Origin: Rhodothalassium salexigens DSM 2132
GTDB lineage: Bacteria; Pseudomonadota; Alphaproteobacteria; Sphingomonadales; Rhodothalassiaceae
Direction of reading: 5' to 3'
Assembly: GCF_004341375.1 (NCBI RefSeq)
Contig: NZ_SLXO01000003.1
Location: 310,001 to 374,000 of the forward strand
DNA: 64,000 nt
The notes beneath the pieces are model-generated. The model was not told where the DNA came from, made no database searches, and saw only the letters and a program-made list of their open reading frames with translations. Below, in pieces: positions 26,833 to 36,846 of this stretch. The first letter of the stretch is position 1; the number at the start of each line of letters is the position of its first letter. A program made the position numbers and the translations under genes.

Positions 26833-27806
26833 CGGGTATCCTCGTTACCGGCCGTACCTTTGACCACCGGCTTGGGCCGGCCGAACAGCAGTTGCGACGG
26901 CTCGTCGGCCAGTTGGTCGGCGACCCGTTGCAACGACTGGGTCAGCCGGCGCAGATCGACCACCAGCCGCGACGCCTCGGGCAGGGTGTTGTTGGTGAAA
27001 CTACGAACCGCGCCGCGATTCTCCGCGACCGCCCGATCCAGGTCGGCGAACAGGGCGCCGGCCTCGGCCAGCGCCGTTTGAGCCTCGGTCAAAGCGGCGG
27101 CCAATTCGGTATCGGTGGCGGCGCGTACGCTGTCGGACAGGGCGGTGATCGCCCGGGCGGTCTCCTCGAAGGCGGCCAGCGTCCGGTCGGTGCGCTCGAA
27201 CAACTGGTCGATGCCCTCGCGCCGGCCGGCCAGCGTATCGTTCAGGGCGGCGGTCAGGCGGGCCATATCGTCCAGGGTGTCGGCGACCCGGCGCTGGTTC
27301 TCCGGTCCGGTCATCTTCTGGATGTTGCTCAAGGTCTGGATCGCCGAATTGAGCAGCGTCGGCGCGTCCTCGAACAATTCCTGCAACGGCGAGCGCTGTG
27401 ACGGAATCACCGGGCGGGGCTGGCCGTCGCCGCGTTCGAGTGCGGGCGAATCGGCCGTGCCGCCGCGCAACTGAATGATCGCCACGCCCGTCAGCCCCTG
27501 GGCCTCCAGGCTTGCCTGGGTGTCCACATTGACCGGCACGGATTGCTCCACCCAAACCGTCACCCTCACCCGCGAGGGGTCGTCGGGCGCGATCGAGATG
27601 TCGCGCACCTGGCCCACGGGGATGCCGTTGAACTGCACGGTCGAGCCCACCGATAGCCCGGCCACCGAGCCTTCGAAGAAGATGTCGTAAGCCGTGCGCT
27701 TTTCGTTCAGATCGCCGCGCGACAACCAGATGATGAACACGAACAGGCCGATGATCACGACCAGCATGAAGATGCCGATAAGCAGGTGGTGGGCGCGTGT
27801 TTCCAT
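26829..27806 (-). CDS. mlaD: MlaD-family MCE-domain substrate-binding protein, 325 aa
   Basis: One N-terminal membrane helix (LLIGIFMLVVIIGLFVFIIWLS) anchors the protein in the inner membrane, with the periplasmic MCE domain after it (SVAGLSVGSTVQFNGIPVGQVRDI, VRVTVWVEQSVPVNVDTQASLEAQGLTGVAIIQLRGG). The long C-terminal region (about residues 150-325) is helical and polar, with Ala/Glu repeats such as ELAAALTEAQTALAEAGALF, as in PqiB/YebT-type spacers that form a tunnel between membranes. MlaD hexamers carry phospholipids. It is separated by 93 bases from mlaF. Confidence 0.92.
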   Translation of the reverse strand: METRAHHLLIGIFMLVVIIGLFVFIIWLSRGDLNEKRTAYDIFFEGSVAGLSVGSTVQFNGIPVGQVRDISIAPDDPSRVRVTVWVEQSVPVNVDTQASLEAQGLTGVAIIQLRGGTADSPALERGDGQPRPVIPSQRSPLQELFEDAPTLLNSAIQTLSNIQKMTGPENQRRVADTLDDMARLTAALNDTLAGRREGIDQLFERTDRTLAAFEETARAITALSDSVRAATDTELAAALTEAQTALAEAGALFADLDRAVAENRGAVRSFTNNTLPEASRLVVDLRRLTQSLQRVADQLADEPSQLLFGRPKPVVKGTAGNEDTR

Positions 27807-27899
27807 CCCGGGTCGACCCTTTTCGGGCCAGTGTATGCGGCCCGCCTTACTCTAGCAGAACGTGTTTTTGCGGCGCAGCAGAGCGCGCCCGGATGGCTA

Positions 27900-28724
27900 C
27901 TAAGGGATTGTGATGCCAGCCGCCCGGGCACGCGGCCCACGGAAATAGTCTCTGACCCAGGGATGGTCGAATTGCAAGAGCTCGGCCAGGGTCCCAACCG
28001 CCAATACCCGACGTTCGGCCAACACCGCGACCCGGTCGCAGACCGTGTGCAGGGTGTCCAGATCGTGGGTGACCAGAAACACGGTCAGCTCCAGCGCCCG
28101 CGACAGGTCGGCCAGCAATTGGTCGAAATTGGCCGCGCCGATGGGGTCGAGCCCGGCGGTCGGCTCGTCGAGCAGCAGGATCTCGGGGTCGAGCGCCAGC
28201 GCGCGGGCCAAGCCGGCGCGCTTGCGCATGCCGCCCGACAATTCGCTTGGATATTTCGGCCCGGCCTCGGGCGACAGGCCGACCATGGCGAGCTTGTAGC
28301 TGGCGATCTGATCGAGCAGGTCCTGCGACAGGTCGAAATATTCGCGCAACGGCACCTGGATGTTCTGCGCCACGGTCAACGACGAGAACAACGCCCCGTC
28401 CTGGAACAAGACGCCCCAGTTGCGCCGCGCGGTGTGTTCCTCATCGGCGTTGAGCGTCAGCCGGTCGCGCCCGAAGATCTCCACCGACCCGGCGGCGGGC
28501 TGTTGCAGGCCGATGATGGTGCGCAGCAGCACCGACTTGCCGCTGCCCGACGCGCCGACCACGCCAAGGATCTCGCCGCGATAGACGTCGAGGTCCAGAT
28601 CCTCGTGGATCACCTGGGGGCCGAAGCGATTGGTGATACCGCGCAGGCGGATCGCCACCTCGGCGGCCTCGGCGCCGGCGGGCGCCGGTGGCGACGGCGG
28701 GTTGGGAGGCGTTTGGTCGTCCAT
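27900..28724 (-). CDS. mlaF: MCE transporter ATP-binding protein (MlaF-like), 274 aa
   Basis: Starts at the ATG at 28724 by a TGATG overlap with the mlaE stop; the GTG at 28733 has no ribosome site. A Pro/Ala-rich lead-in (about 25 residues) precedes Walker A GASGSGKSVLLRTIIGL, Q-loop LFQDGALF, signature LSGGMRKRAGLARALALD, Walker B ILLLDEPTAGLDP and H-loop FLVTHDLD. The RKRAGLARA form of the signature is usual for Mla-type ATPases. It energises the MlaE permease to move lipids. The C-terminal end (HPWVRDYFRGPRARAAG) matches MlaF's cytosolic tail. Confidence 0.93.
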   Translation of the reverse strand: MDDQTPPNPPSPPAPAGAEAAEVAIRLRGITNRFGPQVIHEDLDLDVYRGEILGVVGASGSGKSVLLRTIIGLQQPAAGSVEIFGRDRLTLNADEEHTARRNWGVLFQDGALFSSLTVAQNIQVPLREYFDLSQDLLDQIASYKLAMVGLSPEAGPKYPSELSGGMRKRAGLARALALDPEILLLDEPTAGLDPIGAANFDQLLADLSRALELTVFLVTHDLDTLHTVCDRVAVLAERRVLAVGTLAELLQFDHPWVRDYFRGPRARAAGITIP

Positions 28725-29878
28725 CAACTCCACCCGATGGCTGAGAAGAACAAGGCGAACAGCGCGTCGAGCACGATCACCATGAAGATCGACTGGACCA
28801 CGGCGGCGGTGGTGTTGCGCCCGACGCTGTCGGCGCTGCCGCCCACGGTCATGCCGTAGAAACAGCCCGAGGTGGCGATGATCACGGCGAAGAACGGCGC
28901 CTTGATCAGCCCCACCGCCAGGGTGCGCAGGCTGACCGCTTCGAGCAACTGGGTCATGAAGATCGCCGGCGTGATGCCGAGCGTCGCCCAGCCGAGGATC
29001 ATGCCGCCCAACAGGCCCAAAAGATCGGCCAGGAAGGTCAGCAAGGGCAGCATGATGCCCAATGCCAGCATGCGCGGCAGCACCAGCACGTCGATGGGGT
29101 TGAGACCCAGGGTGCGCATGGCGTCCACTTCCTCGCGCAGCACCATGGAGCCGATCTGAGCGGTGAACGCGCTGCCCGAGCGGCCGGCCACCATGATCGC
29201 CGCCAGCATCGGCCCCAGTTCGCGCAGCACCGAGATGGCCAGCAGGTTGACCACCATCACCTCGGCGCCGAACTGGCGCAACTGGATGGCGCCCTGGTTG
29301 ACCACCACCGCGCCGATCAGGAACACGATCAGCGCCACGATCGGCGTGGCGCGCAGGCCGACCATCTCCATCTGATGGACCAGGGCATTGATCCGCAGCC
29401 GCCGCGGGTGCAGCGGGACGCTGGCGAACCGGACCATCACCAGACCCAGAAAACTCAGAAACTGCCCGAAGGTGGTCAGCGCGTTGACCGTGCCGACGCC
29501 GATCTCCTCCAACAGGCGGACAAAGGCGTTGCCCTCGGGCGGCGCCACTTCGCAGGTGCGATCGTTGCGCTGCACCTGGTCGAGCAGCGCCCGGTAGCGC
29601 GGGCTCAAGCCGGTGGCGTCGACGCTCAGGCCGCTGGCGCTCAGCCGCTGGCCTGTGCGGTGCAGCAGCCAGGCCCCCACCGTGTCCATGGCGGTGACCG
29701 CCGACAGGTCGGCCTCGACCCGATCCTGGGTGCCGGGGCGCACGTCGGCGAGCAGCCGTTCGAGCGTGTTCGCGGTGTCCACCGTCCAGTCGCCGCCGAC
29801 TTCGAGGCCGAGCGCGGCGGCGCCCATGTGCACCCGCACCCAGGGCGTCTGCTGACTGTTTGGGGCGGGGCTATCCAT
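28724..29878 (-). CDS. mlaE: MCE transporter permease MlaE with N-terminal STAS domain, 384 aa
   Basis: Residues 1-115 form an STAS-type domain (VGGDWTVDTANTLERLL, VEADLSAVTAMDTVGAWLL), the function MlaB supplies as a separate protein in E. coli. From residue 125 the MlaE core follows with its hallmark GRSGSAFTAQIGSMVLREEVDAMRTLGLNPIDVLVLPR and five membrane helices, ending in SAIGWS. It opens the minus-strand operon mlaE-mlaF-mlaD-lipoprotein-barrel. STAS-MlaE fusions are a known alphaproteobacterial variant. Confidence 0.93.
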   Translation of the reverse strand: MDSPAPNSQQTPWVRVHMGAAALGLEVGGDWTVDTANTLERLLADVRPGTQDRVEADLSAVTAMDTVGAWLLHRTGQRLSASGLSVDATGLSPRYRALLDQVQRNDRTCEVAPPEGNAFVRLLEEIGVGTVNALTTFGQFLSFLGLVMVRFASVPLHPRRLRINALVHQMEMVGLRATPIVALIVFLIGAVVVNQGAIQLRQFGAEVMVVNLLAISVLRELGPMLAAIMVAGRSGSAFTAQIGSMVLREEVDAMRTLGLNPIDVLVLPRMLALGIMLPLLTFLADLLGLLGGMILGWATLGITPAIFMTQLLEAVSLRTLAVGLIKAPFFAVIIATSGCFYGMTVGGSADSVGRNTTAAVVQSIFMVIVLDALFALFFSAIGWS

Positions 29879-29929
29879 CGGCTCGCGGGCTCCTTCTTCG
29901 GTCTTGGGCCGGGTGTCGGCGGCGATGCT

Positions 29930-29980
29930 CAGGCGTTGAGGCCCGGGCGTTGAGGCCCAGGCGTTACGGCCCAGGCATGG
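29930..29980. repeat. Three 14-bp tandem repeats upstream of mlaE
   Basis: Units begin at 29930 (CAGGCGTTGAGGCC), 29944 (CGGGCGTTGAGGCC) and 29958 (CAGGCGTTACGGCC); a partial copy begins at 29972. The array fills most of the 126-base spacer between the acyl-CoA dehydrogenase stop and mlaE, both on the minus strand, so it is inside or next to the operon promoter. Confidence 0.7.
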
Positions 29981-30004
29981 AAGATCGGGCGTTGACGGCG
30001 CGGC

Positions 30005-31222
<1,218 letters not shown>

Positions 31223-31373
31223 GACGTTTCTCCCCAATTGACGAGGCGCAGTATCACGGCTCCAAGGCGCGTTTCCAAGCGTGAACTGGGCGCCGGTCGG
31301 CCGGCCGGCGCGGTCCCGTCCGGGGCGGGCGTTCATGCTTGCATTTGTCAGCCATGACGGGCCTATTCGAAGC

Positions 31374-32375
31374 ATGCGCAACAGTTCGCAAGAGGTGGTC
31401 TTGAGAGGCAGCAGCCCGGCACCCCGTCGGCGGCTCTATCCGCCCATCGAACCGCTGCAAAGCGGTCTCCTGCCGGTCAATGGCGGGCATGAGATCTATT
31501 GGGAGGTGTCGGGCAACCCCAAGGGCAAGCCGGTGGTGTTCCTGCACGGCGGGCCGGGGGGCGGATCGGCGCCGATCCAGCGGCGCTTTTTCGATCCGGC
31601 GGCCTATCGAATCGTTCTGCTCGACCAGCGCGGGTGCGGCAAAAGCCGTCCGCACGCGGCGTTGGAGAACAACACCACCTGGGATCTGGTCGCCGATTTG
31701 GAAAGCCTGCGCCGGTTTCTCGGCGTCGAGCGCTGGCAGGTGTTCGGCGGCTCCTGGGGGTCGACGCTGGCGTTGCTCTATGCCCAGGCCCACCCCGACC
31801 GGGTCAGCGAGATCGTGCTGCGCGGCGTGTTTCTGGCCCGGCGCGCCGAGGTCGGCTGGTTCTACCAGGACGGCGCCAACCGGCTGTTCCCGGAGGCGTG
31901 GGACGAATTCATCCGCCTGATCCCCGAGGCCGAGCGCGACGACGTGGTTCAGGCGTACTATCGCCGGCTGACCTCGGACGACCCTGAGACCATGCGCGAG
32001 GCGGCGGCGGCGTGGAGCCGCTGGGAGCGCTCCACCGTCACCCTGCTGCCCGAACCGCAACCTCGGCCCAGCCTCACCACCGACCGGTTCGCTCTGGCGA
32101 TCGCGCGGCTCGAATGCCATTACTTTGCGAACAATGGTTTTTTGTCATATGACAATCAAATTCTGGACCAGGTGGGCCGGATCAGGCATTTGCCGTGCAC
32201 CATCGTCCAGGGCCGCTATGATGTGATCTGCCCGCCGGTGTCGGCGCACGATCTGTCGGTGGCGTTTCCCGAAGCGCGGTTGAAAATGGTGCCGGTCGCC
32301 GGCCATTCCGCCTTCGAGAGCGACATAATCCACGAGCTCGTCACCGCCACCGACCGGTACCGCGAGCCCCGCTGA
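31374..32375 (+). CDS. pip: Proline iminopeptidase, 333 aa
   Basis: Alpha/beta hydrolase of peptidase family S33. The oxyanion motif is [14 protein letters not shown], the turn after it is [10 protein letters not shown], and the nucleophile is in [13 protein letters not shown]. The acid is in [12 protein letters not shown] and the His in VAGHSAFE. The cap segment ([12 protein letters not shown]) matches the family's HYF-x-N motif. The ATG at 31374 lacks a clear Shine-Dalgarno site; a -10-like TATTCG lies only a few bases upstream, so a leaderless mRNA or a slightly later GTG (31395) start is possible. It removes N-terminal proline from peptides and is divergent from the acyl-CoA dehydrogenase gene. 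Confidence 0.9.
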   Translation: MRNSSQEVVLRGSSPAPRRRLYPPIEPLQSGLLPVNGGHEIYWEVSGNPKGKPVVFLHGGPGGGSAPIQRRFFDPAAYRIVLLDQRGCGKSRPHAALENNTTWDLVADLESLRRFLGVERWQVFGGSWGSTLALLYAQAHPDRVSEIVLRGVFLARRAEVGWFYQDGANRLFPEAWDEFIRLIPEAERDDVVQAYYRRLTSDDPETMREAAAAWSRWERSTVTLLPEPQPRPSLTTDRFALAIARLECHYFANNGFLSYDNQILDQVGRIRHLPCTIVQGRYDVICPPVSAHDLSVAFPEARLKMVPVAGHSAFESDIIHELVTATDRYREPR

Positions 32376-32436
32376 TCCCGCCCGCCGGCCTCGGTTCTCC
32401 GCCGTCCGCATCGGGCGGCGAAGAACCGAGGTGACC

Positions 32437-34995
32437 ATGATCGCCGAGCCCCCACGCCTGCCCGTTGTTGCGTGCCCCGTCCCGTATCCTGCCGCCCGCT
32501 TTTCCGCCGCCCGGTCTCTCACCGTCCCGCCTCCCAGCGCCCCGTCGTCCCCGGTTCCGCTGCCGATCGCTCATCCGCCCCATGCGGGTCTGCGGGTCTC
32601 GGCCGCCTTGCGGGTCTCAGCCGCCCTGCGGGGCTGGGCCGGGCTGCTTGTCCTTGCGGTGTTGGTGCTCGTCGGGGGCCTGGCCGGCCGGCCGGCCTCG
32701 GCGGCGGTCGAGCGGGTCGAGATCCTGTCGCGCACGGCGTTTGCCGACGGCCATCGTTTCGGCGCCGTCGGGGCCTATGAGAAGATCCGCGGCCGCCTGC
32801 ATTATGCGGTCGATCCCGAAAGCCCGCACAATGCGCCGATCGTCGACCTGGATCTGGCGCCGCGCGACGGCGACGGGCTGGTCCGGTTCAGCGGCGACTT
32901 TCTGCTGTTCCGTCCGGCCGAGCGCGGCGCTGGCAATGCCACGCTGCTCTACGATGTGACCAATCGCGGCCGGCTGACGGTGTTCGGGATTTTCAATTCG
33001 GTGCGGTCGGGCAACGACCCCGCCAGTCTCGCCGATGCCGGCAACCGGTTTTTGTTCCGCCAGGGCTATACGCTGTTGATGAGCGGTTGGAACTGGGACG
33101 TGCCGGCCGCCAGCGACGGCCTGTCCATCGACCTGCCGATCGCCCGCAGCCCCGAGGGCACGCCGCTGACCGGCAGCATCGCGCACGAATTTCACGTGCC
33201 CGAGCCCAGCCGCACCGCGTTCATCGCCGGCATCTCGGCCCGGGGCTATCCGCTGATCGACCGGGCGCACGCGGTGCTGACCGTGCGCGACAGTCCCTAT
33301 GCGCCGCGCCGTCTGGTGCCGCGCGACACCTGGCGCTTCGGCCGGCCCGCCCCGAATGCCGCCCCCGCCCCGGCTTCCGAGCCCGCCCCCGGGGCAGCGG
33401 CCGAAGCGGGGGGTGATCGCGGGGCGGCGGCGGTGGCCGGCCCGGAAGCGTCGCTGGTCGACCGCGACGTCTATGTGACCGCTGACCAACCGTTCCAACC
33501 CGACAAGATCTACGAGCTGGTGGCCACTGCCGTCGAGCCGCGCGTCACCGGGCTTGGCTTGGCGGCGATCCGGGACGCGGTGGCGCATTTCCGTGCCGCC
33601 GAGCCGGTGGAGACCGCGCTGATCTTTGGCCATTCGCAGTCGGGCCGGCTGATCGCCACCATGGTCCACCAGGGCCTGCATGTGGACGCGCGCGGGCAAT
33701 CGGTGTTCGACGCCGGCTATGTGCGCGTCGCCGGCGCCGGCAAGGGCAGCTTCAACCATCGTTTCGCCCAGACCACCCGCCATTTCAGCCAGTATGAAGA
33801 GCTGATCTATCCGACCGATTATTTCCCCTTCTCCGCCACCGCGACCGTCGACCCGCTGACCGGCCGGGATGCCAGCCTGCTGGACGCTGCCCGCGCCATC
33901 GAGCGCCGCCAGATGGCGGCAGCGCCGGCCGGCGAGGGTGGGCCGATAACAGGCCAGGCGCCAGGCCAGGCGCCTGGGCAGACGCCGGGGCAGAGGTCTG
34001 CGCAGGGTGCGTCCTCGACGCCGGTTGGCGATCCGGCGCCCGCGGGCCAAGGCCGGTCGGGGCCGGCGGCGGTTGGGGCGGGCCCGGCCGCTGGGCGGTC
34101 GGCACCGGCGCGGCGCAGCGCGATCCCGAAGCTGTTTTTCACCAATTCCTCGGCCGAATACTGGGCACGCGCGGCCAGTCTGATCCACACCACGCCGCTG
34201 GGCCGCGCCGATTTGGCGCCGCCCGCCGACACGGTGCGCGTCTATGCGATCCTCGGCGCCCAGCACTTCCACGCCCGCTGGGCCGAGCGCCGAGGCCTGC
34301 GCTATTGTGTCAACCCCATCGACAAGCGCCCGGTGGCGCGCGCGCTGCTGGAGCATCTGCGTGCCTGGGCGCAGGACGGCACAGCCCCGCCGGCCAGCCG
34401 CTATCCGCGCGTGGCCGACGGCACCCTCGGCCGGCCGGCGGCCTATTTCGAGGCGCTGCCCAACGCGCTGGCGCCGTTGCGCCCCGACCGGCCGCTGATG
34501 CCGCCATTGCTCGACCACGGCCCGCGATTTGCCACCACCGGCATCGCCGACCGGGTGCCGCCGGTGGTCATGGGCACCTATCGCACGCTGGTGCCCATGC
34601 CCGATGGCGACGGCAACGACCGCGGCGGTGTCGGCTTGCCGCACCTGGCGGTGCCGCTCGGCAGTCATCTGGGCTGGAACCCGCGCAGCCTGACCACCGG
34701 CGGCCCGGCGGCGATTTCGCGCTGGTTGGGCAGCTTTCATCCGTTCGCGGCGACGCGCGCCGACCGGCTGGCCGACGACGACCGCCGGCCGTCGCTCGGC
34801 GAACGCTATGACGGACGCGGCGACTTCGAGGCGCGGTTCCGCCGGGCCGTGGAAGCGTTCGCCGAGGCGGGCTTTGTGCGACGCGAGGAAATCGGCGACA
34901 TTGTCGCCGACTGGACCGGGCTTTATGATCGGGTGATGGCGCGCCCGGACGGTGCGCTCGGTTGCGGCTATCTGTCGGCCGATGACGCCCTGTGA
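32437..34995 (+). CDS. Large secreted alpha/beta-hydrolase-domain protein (Abhydrolase_10 type), 852 aa
   Basis: The ATG at 32437 follows GAGG; the N-terminus has a Pro/Ser-rich lead, an imperfect 18-bp tandem repeat, then a membrane helix or signal (WAGLLVLAVLVLVGGLAGRPASA). The conserved core starts at about residue 90 (RVEILSRTAFADGHRFGAVGAYEKIRGRLHYAVDP) and includes a GHSQSGRLIATM nucleophile near residue 400, LGAQHFHARW and the late SYGLPHLAVPLGSHLGWNPR block. Proteins of this type are usually 600-700 aa. Two low-complexity Ala/Pro/Gly inserts (about residues 308-340 and 500-565, the latter built from 12-bp repeats) explain much of the excess. Function is not established. Confidence 0.8.
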   Translation: MIAEPPRLPVVACPVPYPAARFSAARSLTVPPPSAPSSPVPLPIAHPPHAGLRVSAALRVSAALRGWAGLLVLAVLVLVGGLAGRPASAAVERVEILSRTAFADGHRFGAVGAYEKIRGRLHYAVDPESPHNAPIVDLDLAPRDGDGLVRFSGDFLLFRPAERGAGNATLLYDVTNRGRLTVFGIFNSVRSGNDPASLADAGNRFLFRQGYTLLMSGWNWDVPAASDGLSIDLPIARSPEGTPLTGSIAHEFHVPEPSRTAFIAGISARGYPLIDRAHAVLTVRDSPYAPRRLVPRDTWRFGRPAPNAAPAPASEPAPGAAAEAGGDRGAAAVAGPEASLVDRDVYVTADQPFQPDKIYELVATAVEPRVTGLGLAAIRDAVAHFRAAEPVETALIFGHSQSGRLIATMVHQGLHVDARGQSVFDAGYVRVAGAGKGSFNHRFAQTTRHFSQYEELIYPTDYFPFSATATVDPLTGRDASLLDAARAIERRQMAAAPAGEGGPITGQAPGQAPGQTPGQRSAQGASSTPVGDPAPAGQGRSGPAAVGAGPAAGRSAPARRSAIPKLFFTNSSAEYWARAASLIHTTPLGRADLAPPADTVRVYAILGAQHFHARWAERRGLRYCVNPIDKRPVARALLEHLRAWAQDGTAPPASRYPRVADGTLGRPAAYFEALPNALAPLRPDRPLMPPLLDHGPRFATTGIADRVPPVVMGTYRTLVPMPDGDGNDRGGVGLPHLAVPLGSHLGWNPRSLTTGGPAAISRWLGSFHPFAATRADRLADDDRRPSLGERYDGRGDFEARFRRAVEAFAEAGFVRREEIGDIVADWTGLYDRVMARPDGALGCGYLSADDAL
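32590..32643 (+). repeat. Three 18-bp tandem repeats in the secreted hydrolase N-terminus
   Basis: Units start at 32590, 32608 and 32626. The first two differ at two bases and encode LRVSAA twice; the third is more diverged (LRGWAG). They lie just before the signal/membrane helix. Confidence 0.65.
33952..34011 (+). repeat. Five 12-bp tandem repeats inside the secreted hydrolase
   Basis: Units start at 33952, 33964, 33976, 33988 and 34000 (first two GGCCAGGCGCCA and GGCCAGGCGCCT). They encode a repeating G-Q-A/T-P tetrapeptide in a loop between the nucleophile half and the second half of the hydrolase. Repeat length is a multiple of three, so the reading frame tolerates expansion. Confidence 0.7.
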
Positions 34996-35039
34996 CCGTG
35001 CCCGGCGGATGCCCCGGCCCGACGACGCGACGCACGTTC

Positions 35040-35105
35040 GCGACGGGGCGCAAACGCGCCCGCGACGCGACGCAAATGAGCCGGCGACGCGGTGCGAACG
35101 TGCCC
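35040..35105. repeat. Three 22-bp tandem repeats between the hydrolase and PCuAC genes
   Basis: Units start at 35040, 35062 and 35084, each opening with GCGACG and containing a GCGCAAA/GTGCGAA-like middle. A partial unit precedes them (35024-35039) and degenerate copies follow to about 35134. The array fills most of the 154-base spacer. Confidence 0.7.
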
Positions 35106-35149
35106 GCTTCGCGATCCAACCCCGCGACGCGATGAAGTAAGGAATAGCG

Positions 35150-35779
35150 ATGTTGATGGCGACCCTGCGCTTTAGTCCCCTAGTCAGCCCCCGGTTTCTG
35201 GCGCTGTTCTTGGCGGTTTTCGCCGTTGCCGCGCACCCGCCCGGCCCGGGCGAGGCGCACGACCATGCGCATGAAGACGCCGCCGCCCACCACACGCATG
35301 ACCACAACGCCGACGCGCCCCAAGCGCATGACCATGTCCACGATACTGACCATGACCATGACCACGCGGCGGGAGCGATTCGCCTGTCCAATGCGTGGGT
35401 GCGTCAGGCTCCGCCAAGCGCGGACGTGGCGGCCGGCTATTTGATGGTGTGGAACCGCGGCGACGCCGCCGACCGTCTGGTCGGGGTCAGCAGCCCGGCC
35501 GCCGAGCGGGTCGAATTGCATGAGACCGTGCGCGAGGGCGACCGGGTGCGCATGCAGCCGCTCGATCATGTGGCCGTGGCCGCAGGCGATGCCGCGCTCT
35601 TCGAGCCCGGCGGCAAACACCTGATGTTCAAGGGGCTCCAGGCGCCGTTTGAGCCCGGGCGCATGGTCACGCTGGTGCTGCACTTCGACCGGGCCGGGGC
35701 GGTCACGGTGGACGTGCCGGTCAAGCCGATCGGCCATCAACCCCAGTACGGCCGGGCGACCGTGGAACACCACCACTGA
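35150..35779 (+). CDS. PCu(A)C copper chaperone with His-rich N-terminus, 209 aa
   Basis: Periplasmic copper chaperone for cytochrome oxidase CuA assembly. A signal peptide (LALFLAVFAVAAHPP) is followed by a His-rich stretch with 13 histidines in residues 37-72. The PCuAC domain then shows the exact metal motif H-x10-M-x21-H-x-M: His124, Met135, His157, Met159. The protein ends in HHH. AAGGAA lies just before the ATG at 35150; an ATG at 35156 is the alternative. No cox genes are adjacent, and the preceding gene is the secreted hydrolase, so no functional partner is indicated locally. Confidence 0.92.
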   Translation: MLMATLRFSPLVSPRFLALFLAVFAVAAHPPGPGEAHDHAHEDAAAHHTHDHNADAPQAHDHVHDTDHDHDHAAGAIRLSNAWVRQAPPSADVAAGYLMVWNRGDAADRLVGVSSPAAERVELHETVREGDRVRMQPLDHVAVAAGDAALFEPGGKHLMFKGLQAPFEPGRMVTLVLHFDRAGAVTVDVPVKPIGHQPQYGRATVEHHH

Positions 35780-35887
35780 CGGTGCGGGCATCCGGCGTGC
35801 TGGCCTCGGGTGGGCCGCCGGTGCCGGGCCTGGTCCCGGCGAGCCTGCGTGCTTGGCGGGGCTTCGGCCGGCGCCGGTCGAGGCAGA

Positions 35888-36805
35888 TCAGCGCGGCGAC
35901 GGTCGGCGCCAGCGCAGCCGCATGGCCTGCCAATCGAAAAGGATCGTGTGCGCGGCCAACAGGTCGGTGCCCAGGATCATCGCCGGGGCGTCGGTCAGGC
36001 CGAGCGAGCGGAAGATCGGGAGTGCGCCCACCGCCGGGCGTGTCTGCCCCAGCGCCCGGTCGCCCAGATGAACCGTCAGCGCGTCGTCGGTCACGGTCAC
36101 CGATGTGGCGGTGCCGTCGATGCCGGTGACACGCGCCGCCCGGCCGGGCGCGAGGGTCAGTGCCTGGGCCGCCGCCGGGTTGAGCACGCTCCGCACCGCC
36201 CCGGTGTCGACCAGCGCTCGCACCCGGGTGCCACCGAGGCGCGCGCGGACGCTGACCAGCCGGCCGGTGACGGCGTGCAGGGGGTGGTCGTCATAGACCG
36301 CGCCAGGGGCGCCCGGCACGCCGCTGCGTCGCGCATAAAGCCGCAGGCAGCGGCCGGGGCCATCCAGTTCGACGGCATAGCGCAGCAGAAAGTCCTGGCC
36401 GAGAACCCCATAGAGCGGCTCGCCCGGATCGGCGGACACGGGTAGGGCGGCGACGCTGTCCAGACGGTGTTCGACGCCGCCGATACCCAGCCGCCCCAGC
36501 CGATAGCGCGGGACCAGGCGACGCCCGCCCGTGCCCAAGACCGTCACCGGCCCCGAGGCCGACCGGTCGAGCCCGAGTCGGCCGACGAGGCGCCGATAGA
36601 TGGCGGTCTGGTGGGCCGCCGTGTCCAGCCGGAAAGCGAAGGGTCCGGCCTCGCCCACGCGCACGTCGACGACCAGGGCGCCCCCCACCGACCGCATGGG
36701 CACCCGGGCCAAAGCCCTCGACGCTGCGTCCTCCGCCGCCAGCCCCGGGCATGCGGCCGCCCACAGGGCCAGAACCGCCAGCAGGCGAACGACGGCGCCG
36801 CCCAC
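35888..36805 (-). CDS. Secreted retropepsin-like aspartic protease with two protease repeats, about 305 aa
   Basis: Two aspartic-protease active-site motifs are seen in one chain: FRLDTAAHQTAIY and, ~150 residues later, ALVDTGAVRSVLN. Each is followed by a strand-rich retropepsin-like half ending with hydrophobic GLDR or LGTDLLA segments (Asp_protease_2 family). The first motif has DTA rather than DTG, so that half may be weakly active. The frame opens at an ATG (36886), but a TATAAT on the minus strand at 36846-36841 lies inside that extension; a GTG at 36805 gives a classical signal peptide (RLLAVLALWAAACPGLAA). The start is uncertain and no good ribosome site is seen. Divergent from the RND operon. 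Confidence 0.8.
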   Translation of the reverse strand: MGGAVVRLLAVLALWAAACPGLAAEDAASRALARVPMRSVGGALVVDVRVGEAGPFAFRLDTAAHQTAIYRRLVGRLGLDRSASGPVTVLGTGGRRLVPRYRLGRLGIGGVEHRLDSVAALPVSADPGEPLYGVLGQDFLLRYAVELDGPGRCLRLYARRSGVPGAPGAVYDDHPLHAVTGRLVSVRARLGGTRVRALVDTGAVRSVLNPAAAQALTLAPGRAARVTGIDGTATSVTVTDDALTVHLGDRALGQTRPAVGALPIFRSLGLTDAPAMILGTDLLAAHTILFDWQAMRLRWRRPSPR

Positions 36806-36840
36806 CCGGCGCCCGGCGCATGCCGCCCGGCTCAACCGAA

Positions 36841-36846
36841 TTATAT
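36841..36846 (-). promoter_or_regulatory. Consensus -10 box for the aspartic protease
   Basis: The minus strand reads TATAAT exactly in an AT-rich island, 36 bases before the preferred GTG. No strong -35 is found at 16-18 bases (TACAGG at 36864-36869 is the best). Confidence 0.4.

Noticed and set aside
32110-32165. AT-rich patch with GTCATATGAC in the proline iminopeptidase gene as a foreign insert
   Set aside because: The encoded [16 protein letters not shown] segment is the conserved cap motif of the family, so it is original.
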